64,000 nucleotides of DNA from positions 124,001-188,000 of the forward strand of contig WARS01001853.1 of assembly GCA_008933995.1 (NCBI GenBank). Direction: 5' to 3'. A program made the position numbers and the translations under genes. Within the stretch, counting starts at the first letter, position 1. Each line of letters begins with the position of its first letter. The DNA comes from Datnioides undecimradiatus. Taxonomy: Eukaryota > Chordata > Actinopteri > Lobotiformes > Datnioididae. The notes beneath the pieces were generated by a model. That model searched no databases. It worked only from the letters and a program-made list of their open reading frames with translations, and was not told where the DNA came from. Shown here in pieces: positions 50,380 through 61,368 of this stretch.

Positions 50380-50815
50380 TGAAGAAACTTGAAGACATGA
50401 ACCCAACTGCAGACGAAGAGACAGTCCAGCAGTTTGTTGGGAAAGAGAAAGGTCTTATGGGAAGTGGAGGCAGGCAGCGTCAAAACCAGGGAGTCAGTCC
50501 AAAACACAGCAATCAAATCCAAAAGGAACAAGCGAGAAGCAAAGTCCATGAACATGCAGAGGTCCAAGAAAAACCAGAAATCCAACAACACGAGGAAGAC
50601 AAGGGAACGCAAGGAAAGACACAAGAGAACCAGGAAGTCACATCAGCTCACGCACAACGATCCAACGATCCAGGAAGTGACAACATATAAAGACCACAGA
50701 GGGAACGCTGACCAGACACAGGGGGAAGCAGTGATCCACCACAGGAAACAAGTGAGCAGGTGACAGCATCAAACAGGAAACCATGACATTTAAAGCCAGC
50801 AGAGAGCCACGGGGG
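50380..50815. repeat. possible unclassified interspersed repeat, purine-rich
   Basis: Purine-rich plus strand with many AACAAG, CCAGAAA and CACAGG units, ending AAACAGGAAACCATGACA. Similar text lies at the end of a repeat family in fish genomes that I cannot name. The 154-codon frame across it (Gln/Lys/Glu-rich) is explained by the composition. Confidence 0.3.
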
Positions 50816-51116
50816 AGGATCCCGGTGACGCCTGACGTTTGCATTAAATGTTATAAAGTTCAGTGTTTCAGAGGAGAACGACGCCCCGCGTGGCAGCGGA
50901 TTCATTCCAGCACAAACAATTTCTGATTTCATCTCGTTAAAAAGCTCAAAACCCGGCGCGACGCCGCTCTGACGGCGACGACGCGCCGCTCTGAAACATC
51001 TGCGGCTTCTTCTTCTTCTCCTCTCTGTTTACGAGGCGGTGACATTTGGAGGCTAAAGCCCATCATGATATCATTTCGAGACATCTGCTGGTGTTCGCCT
51101 TTGATTGCTCCTCCAC

Positions 51117-51118
<2 letters not shown>

Positions 51119-51179
<61 letters not shown>
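51119..51179. repeat. (CA)30 microsatellite
   Basis: Longest perfect dinucleotide array of the window. Confidence 0.98.
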
Positions 51180-51181
<2 letters not shown>

Positions 51182-51224
51182 ATGCATGCGGACGCCGCCA
51201 TTGTGAATCCAGAGCACAGCATGA

Positions 51225-51345
51225 CAATCCGTTAATTACACAGCTCCCAAAGTTCAATATTTCTGAGGCCATAACTACAAAGGAAAGAATGAAATGTATA
51301 AATAATGAATTCGGCATTCTCTGTGATTAAAGCTGAATATCAAAC
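51225..51345. promoter_or_regulatory. candidate conserved non-coding element
   Basis: Non-repetitive AT-rich block with CCGTTAATTACACAGC, TATAAATAATGAATTC and GTGATTAAAGC, wedged between the CA array and a GGC repeat. Judged by texture only. Confidence 0.25.
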
Positions 51346-51370
51346 CAATCAGACCGACGCGGTGGCGGCA

Positions 51371-51388
51371 GCGGCGGCGGCGGCGGCG
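51371..51388. repeat. (CGG)n trinucleotide repeat
   Basis: About six CGG units preceded by GGTGGCGGCAG. Confidence 0.9.
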
Positions 51389-51720
51389 ATCTGATTATCA
51401 TCCTCAGACTTTCTCTGGCTGCAGCGATGCTCACTTTCCTCAGCTTCCACGCTTAAAACACCAGGGAAAACTGAAGTGGAGGGGAAAAAACCGAATAAGC
51501 ATGAAATATTTGTTATTCATGAGTTCGTTTTATTCAGATTTCCCTCTGTGTGATAGTTCATATCTCGGCCTAATGCGGTTTCATGCAGACGAGCGTCTCG
51601 AGTGGCGCCCGGCGGTTGGTTTTTTTGTCTGCGAGCGAGAGACGAGGAGATGACTTTGAACTGTTTGCGCAGAAAGTGCAGAAACACAAAACCCTCCCGC
51701 GCTCGCTCTGACTCACAAGG

Positions 51721-51723
<3 letters not shown>

Positions 51724-51796
<73 letters not shown>

Positions 51797-51834
51797 GCAC
51801 ACACACGCACACACGCACACACACACACACACAC
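51724..51834. repeat. compound (CA)n/(CG)(CA)n microsatellite, 111 bp
   Basis: CA array broken by regularly scattered CG steps (ACGCAC units). The interruptions are CpG-bearing, unlike the perfect array 550 bases upstream. Confidence 0.97.
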
Positions 51835-52027
51835 AGAGCGAAGGGTGTCAGCTGTGGGCCTGCATCACTTGACTTAGATGAATAACAGATAGGAGCTCAA
51901 TTTAAAACACTTTCTGTTTGCACTGCGGCACCTCCGCGCCTCGAGTCCTCCCACAGCACATGCCCGTCTCTGCTCGGAGCAAAAAAAATATAGATTTCAA
52001 TTCAATCAATACGACTCCAGGCTTTAT

Positions 52028-52140
52028 TCCACGCCTCCCCTCGCCGCCTCCCTCGCCCTCTTTTCTTCTTCTCTTCTTCCCCTCCCACCTCATCCCTCCA
52101 TCGTCCACTGTTCTTCCTCTCCCTCTCTGTCTTTGTGACT
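52028..52140. repeat. pyrimidine-rich tract (plus strand)
   Basis: About 110 bases almost free of purines in long runs of CTC, TTC and CCT. Low-complexity, strand-asymmetric sequence. Confidence 0.75.
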
Positions 52141-52894
52141 CACAAAGTGTCAGGTAACATCACTCAGGCTGATGTTTACCTGTTCGGACGACTTGACCAC
52201 AAGGAGCCGTCCAATTAGATGTAAATCACGCAGAGCTGTGGGTTTAATTAATGACTTAACGTGGTTTAAAGGCGGGTCGTGCACCGTGAGCTGAAGCACA
52301 ATCTGTCAAAACACTGAAAACTATCATCTTTAATCAAAAACTACGGAAATACACAGGATTACACAGGATGTTTGAAGTTGCGGGGACTCCTTGAACGCAG
52401 CACTGACTCGGTCGGGCTGGTGGTTGACATAGCAACGTCACCTCTGTGCCAAAGACAATAACACCAAGGCTGTGGGTGGCCTTGTGCTCGACCAGTCCAG
52501 GAACTCAAGGTTCCTCCTGTGAGCCCCTGCGGTGCGGACACAAAGACCGGTGAGGCCGACTCTGTTTTACAGCTTAACGTTACGATAAATCATCTGCCGT
52601 TTGCTTTGGCTGGCATAAAATCACGAAACCCAGTGTTGTGTTGTTAGTTTAAAGCTGAAACAGGCTGCGTCCAAGGACAAAGCACACAGACCCATCAGAG
52701 GACCCGGAGACCAGACCGGACCCCCGAGTCCATCTGAAGATGGTCGGTGCGTCTCAAATGAAGCTGCAGCACACGCTAGCTGTGAAAACAGAGAAACAGA
52801 CAAAAGAAACCTGAGAAAATGATTTGATTTTGATTTTTTTGAATTGATTTGATCCGTGTGCTGACAGGAAAGGGGCGGGGCTTATGACCTGTAC

Positions 52895-52913
52895 CAGCCA
52901 CCAGGGGGCGATC
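52895..52913 (+). promoter_or_regulatory. CTCF-like motif, forward orientation
   Basis: GCCACCAGGGGGCGAT matches the vertebrate CTCF core CCACCAGGGGGCGCT with one difference at its edge. A GGGGCGGGGC GC box lies about 20 bases upstream. Confidence 0.6.
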
Positions 52914-54204
52914 CAGATGTTTAGTTAGTTACCTGTGCAGTAACCAGGTTGTACTGATTTGTCCTCTGCTGTCCTGTCTTTCAGTATTAACTTAATTCTG
53001 TTATTTTAGGCTAATTTATCATTTACAGCTTGATCTGAATAATTAATTATTAAAGTACAGCGGACACATCGCCGCTTTCCCTCAGCTCGCTAAACAAAGG
53101 GTCAGTGGCGCCGCTTTCGTCCCCGAAATTCGCCTGAAATTGAGGCTCACGTCCTCAGACAGACACCGGCCGCGGCGTCCGCCGAAGACATCAGTGCCGT
53201 TATTTGTTTAGAGGCTGATGAAGGTATTAAGGCAGCGGTCGGGAGGAAATGAGAGGAAGGCCGACCGTGCTCCGCTCGGTTTGAGGCAAACAACGCCGAG
53301 AGAGGACGTGCAAGATTGAATTTGCAGCAAATAGAGTACAAGGGTCTTTATTGTCAACATCCCAGATCTGAGGCATTTCCTTATCTACCTCGAGTAATCG
53401 AGTTAAACGTGGAAATCACAAACATCCTGACTGCATTTCCTCTTCACCCCGCGACAGCACCGCGGGCACGCCGATCCTCTGTCCCACCACACGTCACATC
53501 GGATTAGATCGCCTGCCTCGGTGTGCGATCTGATGACCTCACATCCTGTTACATCAGGAAGAAGCGGCCCGGCTGCAACATGTTCAGAACCGTCTGTCGT
53601 GCACGGTCAGACCGTGAGCTGATTTCACTGCTGAGCTGAATTTACTTATTCACCAGATCAGAGCAGAAGCATGATCTCACAGGCATCGCGCACGTTTTAG
53701 CTAACGGTGTGCAGTCCAGTCTTTTCTTTGGTTTTAATACTTTAACTCACATTACCCACATTTAGGAACGTGCATCAGAACAATATGAATTTTAATAATA
53801 AAGGTAGTAAAACTAGTTTTTTAGATAAACCCTGGTCAATTCAGGCTTGTTTGCATGCTTCAAATGAACTAAATGGAACATGTCGCACACATGTTGTGTG
53901 TGATTTTGCAGCGAAGCGTCTGAAAATGATAAATATGAAGACTTTATGCTGTGATTTGACAACAGATATGTGTTTCTCTGTGAGCGCAGCAGCTGCTTGT
54001 TGCTGTTTGCCGCTCTGTCTTTGGATCTGTGGCTTCGTTTTGGGAGCGAAACATTCCTGCCAGCGCCCGGCCGGCGCCAGGATTTCATTTTTTATTCCGT
54101 GGCCCAATTAGTGGCGATGGGACGCCGACAACACGGGTGTGTTTTTACATAAATGTTGAGCCAGCGCGGCTTTCAGCCTCTCAGGCAGCCGACTAAACAA
54201 AGGG

Positions 54205-54300
54205 TGCTGAGGTTGACAGCCATCTGACAGTTTGCTCATCACTGCCATCAGAGAGAGAGTGGCCCCACGCTGTGCCTGTAATCATCTGACAGGATCCCTC
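54205..54300 (+). promoter_or_regulatory. cluster of three TGACAG (TALE-type) cores
   Basis: TGACAG occurs at 54214, 54225 and 54287, two of them within CATCTGACAG. TGACAG is the core bound by MEIS/PREP homeodomain factors. The block is non-repetitive and also carries GTAATCATC. The spacing of the first two is 11 bases. Binding is inferred. Confidence 0.3.
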
Positions 54301-54554
54301 CACAGTGGCAATCAGACACGGAGCGATTTCAGTCACAAGGCGCTTTTGTTTCCCCCCCAGACTCCCCACATCCTCCTCTCCATCTGTGATCAGGAAGGAA
54401 TTGAGAGCTGCGTGCAGAGGTCGATACCAGAGGGTCTTAAGCTGCAGACTCCACCGGATGGCGGCTACAAGACGCACCAGGTGAGGAAAAACTGTTGATT
54501 TAAGGTCGAAGCAAGCGGAAACCACTGAGGCATGAACATGAAGCAAAGAGTCAA

Positions 54555-54655
54555 ACCCTGCGGTTCCTCGATTGGCCACTAGAGGCTCCATAAGCAAGTC
54601 TTTACCATTAGACCTCCATGTTAGAAAGCCCACCCACTGCTCCTGGTACAGCCGT
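54555..54655 (+). repeat. fragment of a fish interspersed repeat
   Basis: GGCCACTAGAGGCTCCATAA, then ACCATTAGACCTCCATGTTA, GAAAGCCCAC and CCTGGTACAG follow the order of a repeat I remember from many fish genomes (CTTGAGGCTGGCTCC, CATAGACCTCCATGTTAAAA, CAGCCTGGTAC). The name and full extent are unknown to me. Confidence 0.45.
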
Positions 54656-54691
54656 GATTTGAGCTAAATGGCTCAAAAGGCTCCCAGCGAT

Positions 54692-54759
54692 GACGCTAAC
54701 ATGCTGCTGACGCTAACATGCTGCTGACGCTAACATGCTGCTGACGCTAACATGCTGAT
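54692..54759. repeat. four tandem copies of a 17-bp unit
   Basis: GACGCTAACATGCTGCT units start at 54692, 54709, 54726 and 54743. The unit itself is built from the GCTAACATGCT phrase of the neighbouring fish repeat, so the array seems to have grown out of that repeat. Confidence 0.95.
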
Positions 54760-54784
54760 GGTTTTAGCACGCACGATCTCTATC

Positions 54785-54880
54785 TTGAGTCGATGAGTTA
54801 GCATGCTTACCTTTGCTAATTAGCACTAAAGGCAAAGCACAGCTGAGGCTAACGGGACAGTTTTGCATGTGTTTGTTCAG
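54785..54880 (+). repeat. GCTAAC-type fish interspersed repeat fragment
   Basis: GTTAGCATGCTTACC, TTTGCTAATTAGCACTAAAG and CAAAGCACAGCTGAGGCTAA follow the order of a common fish repeat (GCATGCTAACATTTGCTAAT, TAGCACTAAACACAAAG, TACAGCTGAGGCTGATGGG). Family name not recalled. Confidence 0.45.
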
Positions 54881-55435
54881 TTAATGCTAAAGGAAAACGA
54901 ACACCTGCACGAAACTGAATCCCAATCAGGCATTAGCATTAGCACAACCGGGATCTCTGGAGTCTTCTGTGTCTCTCCTCATGCACTTATAAACCGTATA
55001 TTTGTGTCTTGTTAGCGAAGCACCTCGAATTTGGCATGAGCATGAGCATGAGAGGCGACACGGGAGAGAAGCAGGGAGCTGACTTGATTGGTATTCGAGG
55101 AGATGCCTCCGATCCGGCCGCGAACTGGAGGGAGAGACCGTGACTGAAAATGCGTTTGAACACGAGTCGCGGGGGGGACGCGAGGCTACAAAAGCGGATG
55201 TGACATCTCGCGTTACTGTTGCTCTGCCCACACGTGTCGCTGTCAGTTCACATCGTTTCCTGGAAACAGGCGGCGTCTTGATGTAGATGTGAGGAGTCAT
55301 CCACAGAAATCAGATATGAGCGGCGACTCTGCAGTCGGCACAAAGGCCCGGAGTGGCAATGAAGCCGCACGTCTCTTCATCCGCCGAACGTTTCCACTGG
55401 CTGCTCGCCTTCGTCTGCTTCGTGCTTCATCCAGC

Positions 55436-55745
55436 TGAAACGCTTCCGTGTCTCCGTCTGAGCTCCACCTGTTGCCACCACCTCTCCCCGTCATCCCTCT
55501 GGTCTCTCGACTCGTCTCTTCCTGTGAGCCTGTTTCCGTTGACGTCTCTTCTTCCCTCGCTTCCTTTTCACGCTCTCACTGTGTCTTTTGCCTCATCTCT
55601 CCCTGTTTTAGTCCAAGCCTGGCTAAAATCTGCAGATCCTCCTTTTGCTGCCTCTCCTGTCTCTGCTCTCCAGCATCTCACTCCGCGTGCAACCAACGGT
55701 TTGTTTCTTAGTCCTGTCTCTGTCTCAGCTCTTAAACGTATCAGT
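55436..55745. repeat. pyrimidine-rich tract (plus strand), 300 bp
   Basis: Strongly C/T-biased plus strand rich in TCTC, CTCC and TGTCTC. It produces several spurious Ser/Leu/Pro-rich frames (up to 140 codons). A similar tract lies at 56080-56250. Confidence 0.6.
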
Positions 55746-56652
55746 AAAATGTCTTTCGACCACTTATTTAACTAGTTTTCACCAAAACGGACAAACCTGG
55801 CCTGCGTGCTGGAACAGTCCAACCCGACCGGCCGCCTTCCTGTGACTCCGGCTCATAAATGTTATGTTCATCACCACAAAGCAAAGAATATGAGGTCATA
55901 AAACACACCACTGTGCGCGATTTAACTCTATTTTTGGTTCCTTCTTATTATCATACAGCCGCTCTTCTCTCATCTCACATCTGAACTCTGCAGCGGCACG
56001 ATCCTGGCCACTTCCTGCAGCGGCTACCACCTGGACAGCGGCGTGGATGGATCGTGTGGCTTGTCGCCGTGCATCACTGCGCCTCTCTCCCCCCCTCTCT
56101 CCGTCTCGCCCACATCTAATTTTCTCTGCTGTCCATTATTACCTCTCCTCTCGTTACCTCTGCTCAGCGATCTGCTCGCCTCTCGCTCTGCTCTCTAATT
56201 TTCTTTTTTTTTTTCAGTCTCTTCAGTCTCTGATCCGTCGTCCAGTTTTTAACGTCCTCTGTCTGAGTCCAGATCTGTGAGATTATCACCTGTGTGATCT
56301 GAAGGGGAAACCAGTCCCTGAACACACAGCGCGTGACACAGTATCACCTGTTGGATAATAACCAGACATGAGCAGCTGATCCTCATGTTTCAACACAAAG
56401 AATCATTTCACACACAGCTGATCTGAGCCTAAAACCACCGTACGGCAGCTTACAGCGCCGACTCTGGGCTTCTACCTCTGAAGGTCATTTGTTTTAATCT
56501 GTGGCCGTCCAGCAGGACCGTGCACCCTCGTGTGTTTGGTCAGCAGTGTGTCTCTGCACCAGTCACTAGCTGTGTTTACTGTGGCACAGTGTCACTGTCA
56601 AATCGTATCTTGTTGCGTCTGTTCATGTAGAAATAGGTGTTAGTAAACCTCC

Positions 56653-56671
56653 CGACCACCAGAGGGCAGCA
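56653..56671 (+). promoter_or_regulatory. CTCF-like motif, forward orientation
   Basis: GACCACCAGAGGGCAGCAAC fits the CTCF consensus variant CCACCAGAGGGCAG throughout its core. Confidence 0.6.
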
Positions 56672-57039
56672 ACAAGCGTCCGTTCCTCTAAACTGCGCTC
56701 TGTCTCGTCAAAGAGTAAAATAACTACGTCCCGTTTTCTCCCACTGAACACTTTTCCTCAGGAACAGGCGTCCATGTTCCAGCCGCACCTGAAATAACTT
56801 CATTTAAAACACGCAGGCGATAAAATAATCAATCAATCAATTAATACGTTAAATAACAAACAAAAAATCCGTTTCTCGCAGGAAGAAGCAGCAAGACAGA
56901 ACTGAAATGTTAAAATAATAAAAGAATAAGAAAGGAATAATGCAATTAGAGCAACTGAGACAATAGTAATGATTATAATAATTATACACCTTATACATTT
57001 AAAACAATGCAGGGAATTCAGTGAAACATTCATTCCTAT

Positions 57040-57118
57040 GCAGTATTTTATGGTAATGATTATAATAATAATGATAAATAATAATAATTATGATAATAAT
57101 AATGATATTAAGTATGAA
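57040..57118. repeat. AT-rich (TAA/AAT)n low-complexity tract
   Basis: Irregular ATAATAAT, GATAATAA and TTATGATAAT units. Confidence 0.85.
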
Positions 57119-59562
57119 TTTGAATTTGGCTGACGTCTATAGACTTGAACGTCATGGCAACCAGTCTGACCAATCAGCAGAGCTGCAGCACGGTGCGTTC
57201 AATTCATCAGTTATTCACAGCATCTGACAACACAGTCAGTGTTTTAGATTAATTCCATTTCGGCGCTCCCGTCCTCACATCTGCACGACTGACTGACGCG
57301 TCTGTGATTGTTGAAATCCGTGAATCGGGGCACCTAAACGCAGCAGCAGAGAGTTTTCAAAGTGAACTTTCGGTCTCTGAGGATTCAGCTCAACTCTTTG
57401 TACGAGAGTTCAGCGATTAGGAGACTGGATCTGTGCTGCTGAAGCTGCTCGGAGACTAAATCTGCATCCTCCTGCTTTCCAGGCACCATTTAAATGTCAG
57501 ACGACTTCCTGTTTCTAGTCGCGTTCCCTCGTAATCCTTTCATGCCGGGGAAAAGGATTACTCACTTCTCAAAGTCATTAGCATATGTAGACGTCATGCT
57601 CGTTTCACAACAGCTTCACCGGGCTCGGCTCAGCGCGCGCAACCTGACTCAGACGCAACGATGCTCCCGTGCTTTATCTCCGCTCTGCAACCGGCACAAT
57701 GATTAATGTCACGTCTCTGCATAACTGCAGTTCTAGCAGGAGGGGAATCAATGCGCCAAAAATCACTGGAGACTCGTCGCGCTCTTTGTGTCCCCGCCGC
57801 GGCGCAGACACAATGACCTCAGCATGAGAATCGCATTCATCAATCAGAACCAGCTGAGGCGAAAATCGATTGGGCGTCAGTATATCAGAGTGTGTAATGC
57901 TGCTAAAAATAAATGTCCCGGCGTTTATTTAATCAATGCGAGGAGACAAAACCACCCCTTTGCTGCTCGTTCTCACCTTGGAGCCGCACGTCTGAGGAAA
58001 CTTCTGATAAAGTTTACAAGAAAGTTTGGGACGGGGCAGAGAGCCGTCAGTCAAACCCTCCAGGACACCGTAGAATGGGACGAGGTTGTAGCTTTGACCT
58101 TCTGCCCACAGACAAGCTTAAAACACAACTTTGCCTCCTCGTGTTGGCCGAAGGATGTTGGCCCTGTGTTGGGATTCTGGCGAAGTTTAAGAAGAGCATC
58201 GACGCACAAGGCGGACAAGATGACTCAGCTGCTGCGGTACCTGATCCCAGTGAGTGTTGTGGAGGGTCAAACTGAGTTAAGGCGGTAACATAATGTGCTT
58301 AGATTAGATTTAACCCAACTCTGTCAACAGGTGCACACAGAGAACGTTAGAGTTTGGGTTTGTGTTCGTCATCATGGTTAAACTGCTCCCTGCAGAGCCG
58401 ATGGGCAGCAGTGACAGCGTGTGCACGGGAGCGTTAGCATTAGCAGCTAGAGGCCAAAGCATGGAGCAGTTGGCTCCAGGTTCCTCTGTCACATGACTCC
58501 ACAAACAGCAGCAGGACACAGCGTGCACCAATGTGTTTCAGCAGAGTGACACGAACCAAAGGCGGACTGTGGCGTGCACCAGCGCTCGTGTTCACCGCCA
58601 TGCTTCATGTTTGTGTTTGCATATGAGCTGCAGGGGAGAGGAGCTCAGGCGAGAACCTGCCTCCTCAGCTGAGTTCAGTGGTTCTGCGACGTCGTTCCTC
58701 TGTTTCCGCACTAACAACCAATCGATGAGGACGCCGCCGCTGCAGCTCCAGCTCGCTGTGGCTTTGAATTTCATGGGCCGGCCCGTCTGTGCGTCCGTCT
58801 TTACAGCTTGTTAGTTTGTTTTGGAGCGAGGACTGCTCGGTGAGGTATTATCTCTCAGACTGGAGTTCTATCATCCTTCACTGACCCAAGACCGGGATAA
58901 CAAGGCCGAGGAGCCGAGGGCTGATGTGGATCCGTTCAGCCTGGTCTGGTCATCTTCACAGATTCGTTTTCCAGGTGACAGGAGTTCACTTTGGTCGGTT
59001 TTCACATGCAGGGAAGTCAGAGAAATGGAAAAAGTCAAGAATCATAAATAAAATATATATTTTCAATATTAAATTTGTGAAATTTACCTGTTTTTCTTTT
59101 TAAAACATCAGGTCCTTTTTTGCTTTTTTGACCAGACGCTGCAAGGTCGTGGTTTTTGGGAATCACACGGTGGATTTGTCAGAAATTGTGCAGTTTGGAC
59201 GTAAATAATAAATGGGGAAACCAAATGTTTTTGCTTGAGGGTCGAATTCGACCCACAGGACGATACGTTTCCAAACCAGGACTGCGGCCGCGCTCGCAGC
59301 TATGTGGCCCTGAGCTAAATGCTAACAGCAGCGCGCAGATGTTCCTGCAGTTCTTGCAGGTACAATGCTTGCTGTGCTCTCCATGTTAGCTTAGCACGCT
59401 AAACAGTTGCTAATTAAAATGCAAACACAGCTGAAGCTCGTGCAGAGCTTCAGTTAACACCTAACGGCCGATGCACGCAGGAGGAGCATGAAGCAGCATT
59501 TTCAGTGGAGCAGATTGTTTTGAATCATCATCACAGTAATAAGCTGTCTGTGCAGGCTGAAT

Positions 59563-59732
59563 CCAGGCCTACACTCACTAGTGCACCTGAATGCATCCAG
59601 ACCTACACTCACTAGTGCACCTGAATGCATCCAGGCCTACACTCACTAGTGCACCTGAATGCATCCAGGCCTACACTCACTAGTGCACCTGAATGCATCC
59701 AGACCTACACTCACTAGTGCACCTGAATGCAC
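59563..59732. repeat. minisatellite: five copies of a 34-bp unit
   Basis: Units start at 59563, 59597, 59631, 59665 and 59699. They are identical except for CCAGGCC (units 1, 3, 4) against CCAGACC (units 2, 5). Each unit holds the 8-bp palindrome CACTAGTG, an overlapping GTGCAC and, in units 1-4, a junction ATGCAT. Confidence 0.98.
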
Positions 59733-59944
59733 CAAGAAGGTGTTAATATTATTTTTAAAAAATTAAAAAAACAGAGTTAAAGTGCTGTTACAGGATTAAA
59801 ACAGTATTTTATAGTTACTAATTAGTTAATAACAGTAATTATAAGAAGCGGATGAGACAGACTCAAGATGATAAACTAGAATTAAGAAAATAAAACCCGT
59901 GGTGAAAGCAAAAACTGGTCCAGAGAACTTTAATCTAACTTAAT

Positions 59945-60068
59945 TTACACAGCACTGCCCCCATCCTGTACTCACTGTAGATACTGTACATCCTGCACTT
60001 GCTGCTTATCGCCTTGTACTTGCACATGTGTCCTGACAATAAAGATGAATCTGATCTTGAATCTAATC
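59945..60068 (+). mobile_element. LINE 3' end with short tandem tail
   Basis: CTGTACTCACTGTAG, CTTGTACTTGCACATGTG and TCCTGACAATAAAGATGAAT, followed by a tail of imperfect GAATCTAATCTT units, match the usual 3' end of fish non-LTR elements, whose tails are short simple repeats rather than poly-A. No coding part is attached. I infer the L2/Rex-type group from memory of similar ends. Confidence 0.5.
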
Positions 60069-60287
60069 TTAATTCAAGTTCTCAGACTGAGGCCGATGAT
60101 CTGCAGCCGCAGGTGAACGTGGTCTGGCGGTCGGACTCGGGGCTGAGCTGAGAAGCGACGTCAGACCTGCAGCTTCACGTCCACGTCATAAAGTCTGTTA
60201 TTGTGTAAAACCACATCTGATACAAACGATCGGCTCGTTTTCCACCTTTAACCTGGTTTGAATCCGACAGCGTGGGACCGTGGGGCC

Positions 60288-60336
60288 TCTCCTCCTCCTC
60301 CTCCTCCTCCTGCAGCCTAACCCCCCCCCCCCCCCC
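60288..60336. repeat. (CTC)n array plus C16 homopolymer
   Basis: Seven CTC units at 60290-60310, then TGCAGCCTAA, then sixteen C at 60321-60336. Confidence 0.95.
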
Positions 60337-60479
60337 TCGATCGCAGGGAAGCCAAAAATAAATCAGAGCGGAGTGAGTTTCTCCGCGCAGCTCTGCAGTT
60401 GAATCTGTCAAACCCGCCCGGCCCTCGCAAACTGTGTGCAACCAGAACTGTGACACGCTGTCATTGAAACATCTTTCCA

Positions 60480-60730
60480 TTTTGCTGCGTAATTGCAGGG
60501 AGCTGCGGGCTGGCGGCGAGAGAGGGGGGGGGTTAGTGAATTATGGGAGACAATTGGATTGGCTTTCTCTTTTTATAATGGTGCTGAGCCCAATAAAGAA
60601 ACTTAATGGATATCTTCAGTGGAACACTGTGCTAATGTAATAGCCTGATCTCTGTCCCACTTACAGCCCCCGAGTCTGAGCGAACGCTGGTTATTTGCTA
60701 ATTAACTGGAAATAAATATAAATGTGGAAA
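60480..60730. promoter_or_regulatory. candidate conserved non-coding element
   Basis: Non-repetitive block with GTGAATTATGGGAGACAATT, GGATTGGC, CAATAAAGAAACTTAATGGA and TTTGCTAATTAACTGG. These are homeodomain, SOX-like and CCAAT cores packed together and free of coding frames. Conservation is untested. Confidence 0.35.
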
Positions 60731-61345
60731 CCATTATGTAAAAAACAGCCTCTGCTGATCACTGATCTGATTATTATTCAGTTAGAAACGTAAAAAAACA
60801 GGGATTCAATAATAAAACAACGATTAAAAACCTAAAAAAATACGATTTAATTAGCATTTCACTGCTAAGCTGTTGTCACTCCGCTGTGATTGTGTAATTG
60901 CTCTGATAACTTCTGCTATAAAGGGTTCTCGCGCCGCACCAAACCAAAATGGTCTCGGAGCCGCCGTGACAAGCCGAGCATTACGTGACGTCCCAGGAGA
61001 CTCCGGGAAATGGGGCGACTTGCAAAAGCAATATCACCCCAGCCACGAATAAATCACCCAAACCTGAAAGCTATCAGAGTTAGCGGGCTGCCGGGGGAAA
61101 TGATTACGGGATTAACGTTTGGGGAAAGTGTGTTTTTGCACCATCAGTCACAGAAGCGATTAAAGTAATACAAAACCCGCAACAAGAAGTGACAAGGGGA
61201 GGAAATGAGAGCGCTCTGGGCAGCAGACGTCCACGCCCAAGTTATTTAGGGGAGACGTCGCGCCTGGAATGAGCCGCCTCTCCGTCCACCTGGTGCTCCG
61301 TCATCTCCGCCGGTGATGGGTCGCTGCCTCGCGCAAATGTTCTCT

Positions 61346-61368
61346 CACACACACACACACACACACAC
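61346..61368. repeat. (CA)n microsatellite
   Basis: Perfect CA array of about 11 units. Confidence 0.97.

Larger units (their letters stand above)
47136..51118. other. gene-free stretch
   Basis: No exon was recognised. It contains the candidate conserved block at 48250-48531, a 143-codon frame at 49347-49778 without a recognisable domain, and an A-rich block at 50380-50815. Confidence 0.45.
51835..59562. other. gene-free stretch with repeats and motif sites
   Basis: No exon was recognised. A 166-codon frame at 57788-58288 lacks any recognisable domain. CTCF-like sites, the TGACAG cluster, a repeat cluster at 54.5-54.9 kb, pyrimidine-rich tracts and an AT-rich patch are listed separately. 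The text at 59375-59430 (TTAGCTTAGCACGCTAAACA then GTTGCTAATTAAAATGC) is another worn copy of the GCTAAC-type repeat. Confidence 0.45.

Noticed and set aside
50226-50690. 154-codon Gln/Lys/Glu-rich frame
   Set aside because: Explained by the purine-rich composition of a probable repeat. The adjoining +1 frame is equally open and equally biased.
57788-58288. 166-codon open frame
   Set aside because: No recognisable domain or splice context. One or two frames of this length are expected by chance in 128 kb of strand.
58676-58700. CAGTGGTTCTG as a third hAT end
   Set aside because: No matching inverted end or 8-bp duplication was found within reach.
59563-59732. Five direct repeats resembling a repeat-spacer array
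   Set aside because: Units are contiguous with no spacers and the context is a vertebrate genome. It is a minisatellite, not CRISPR.
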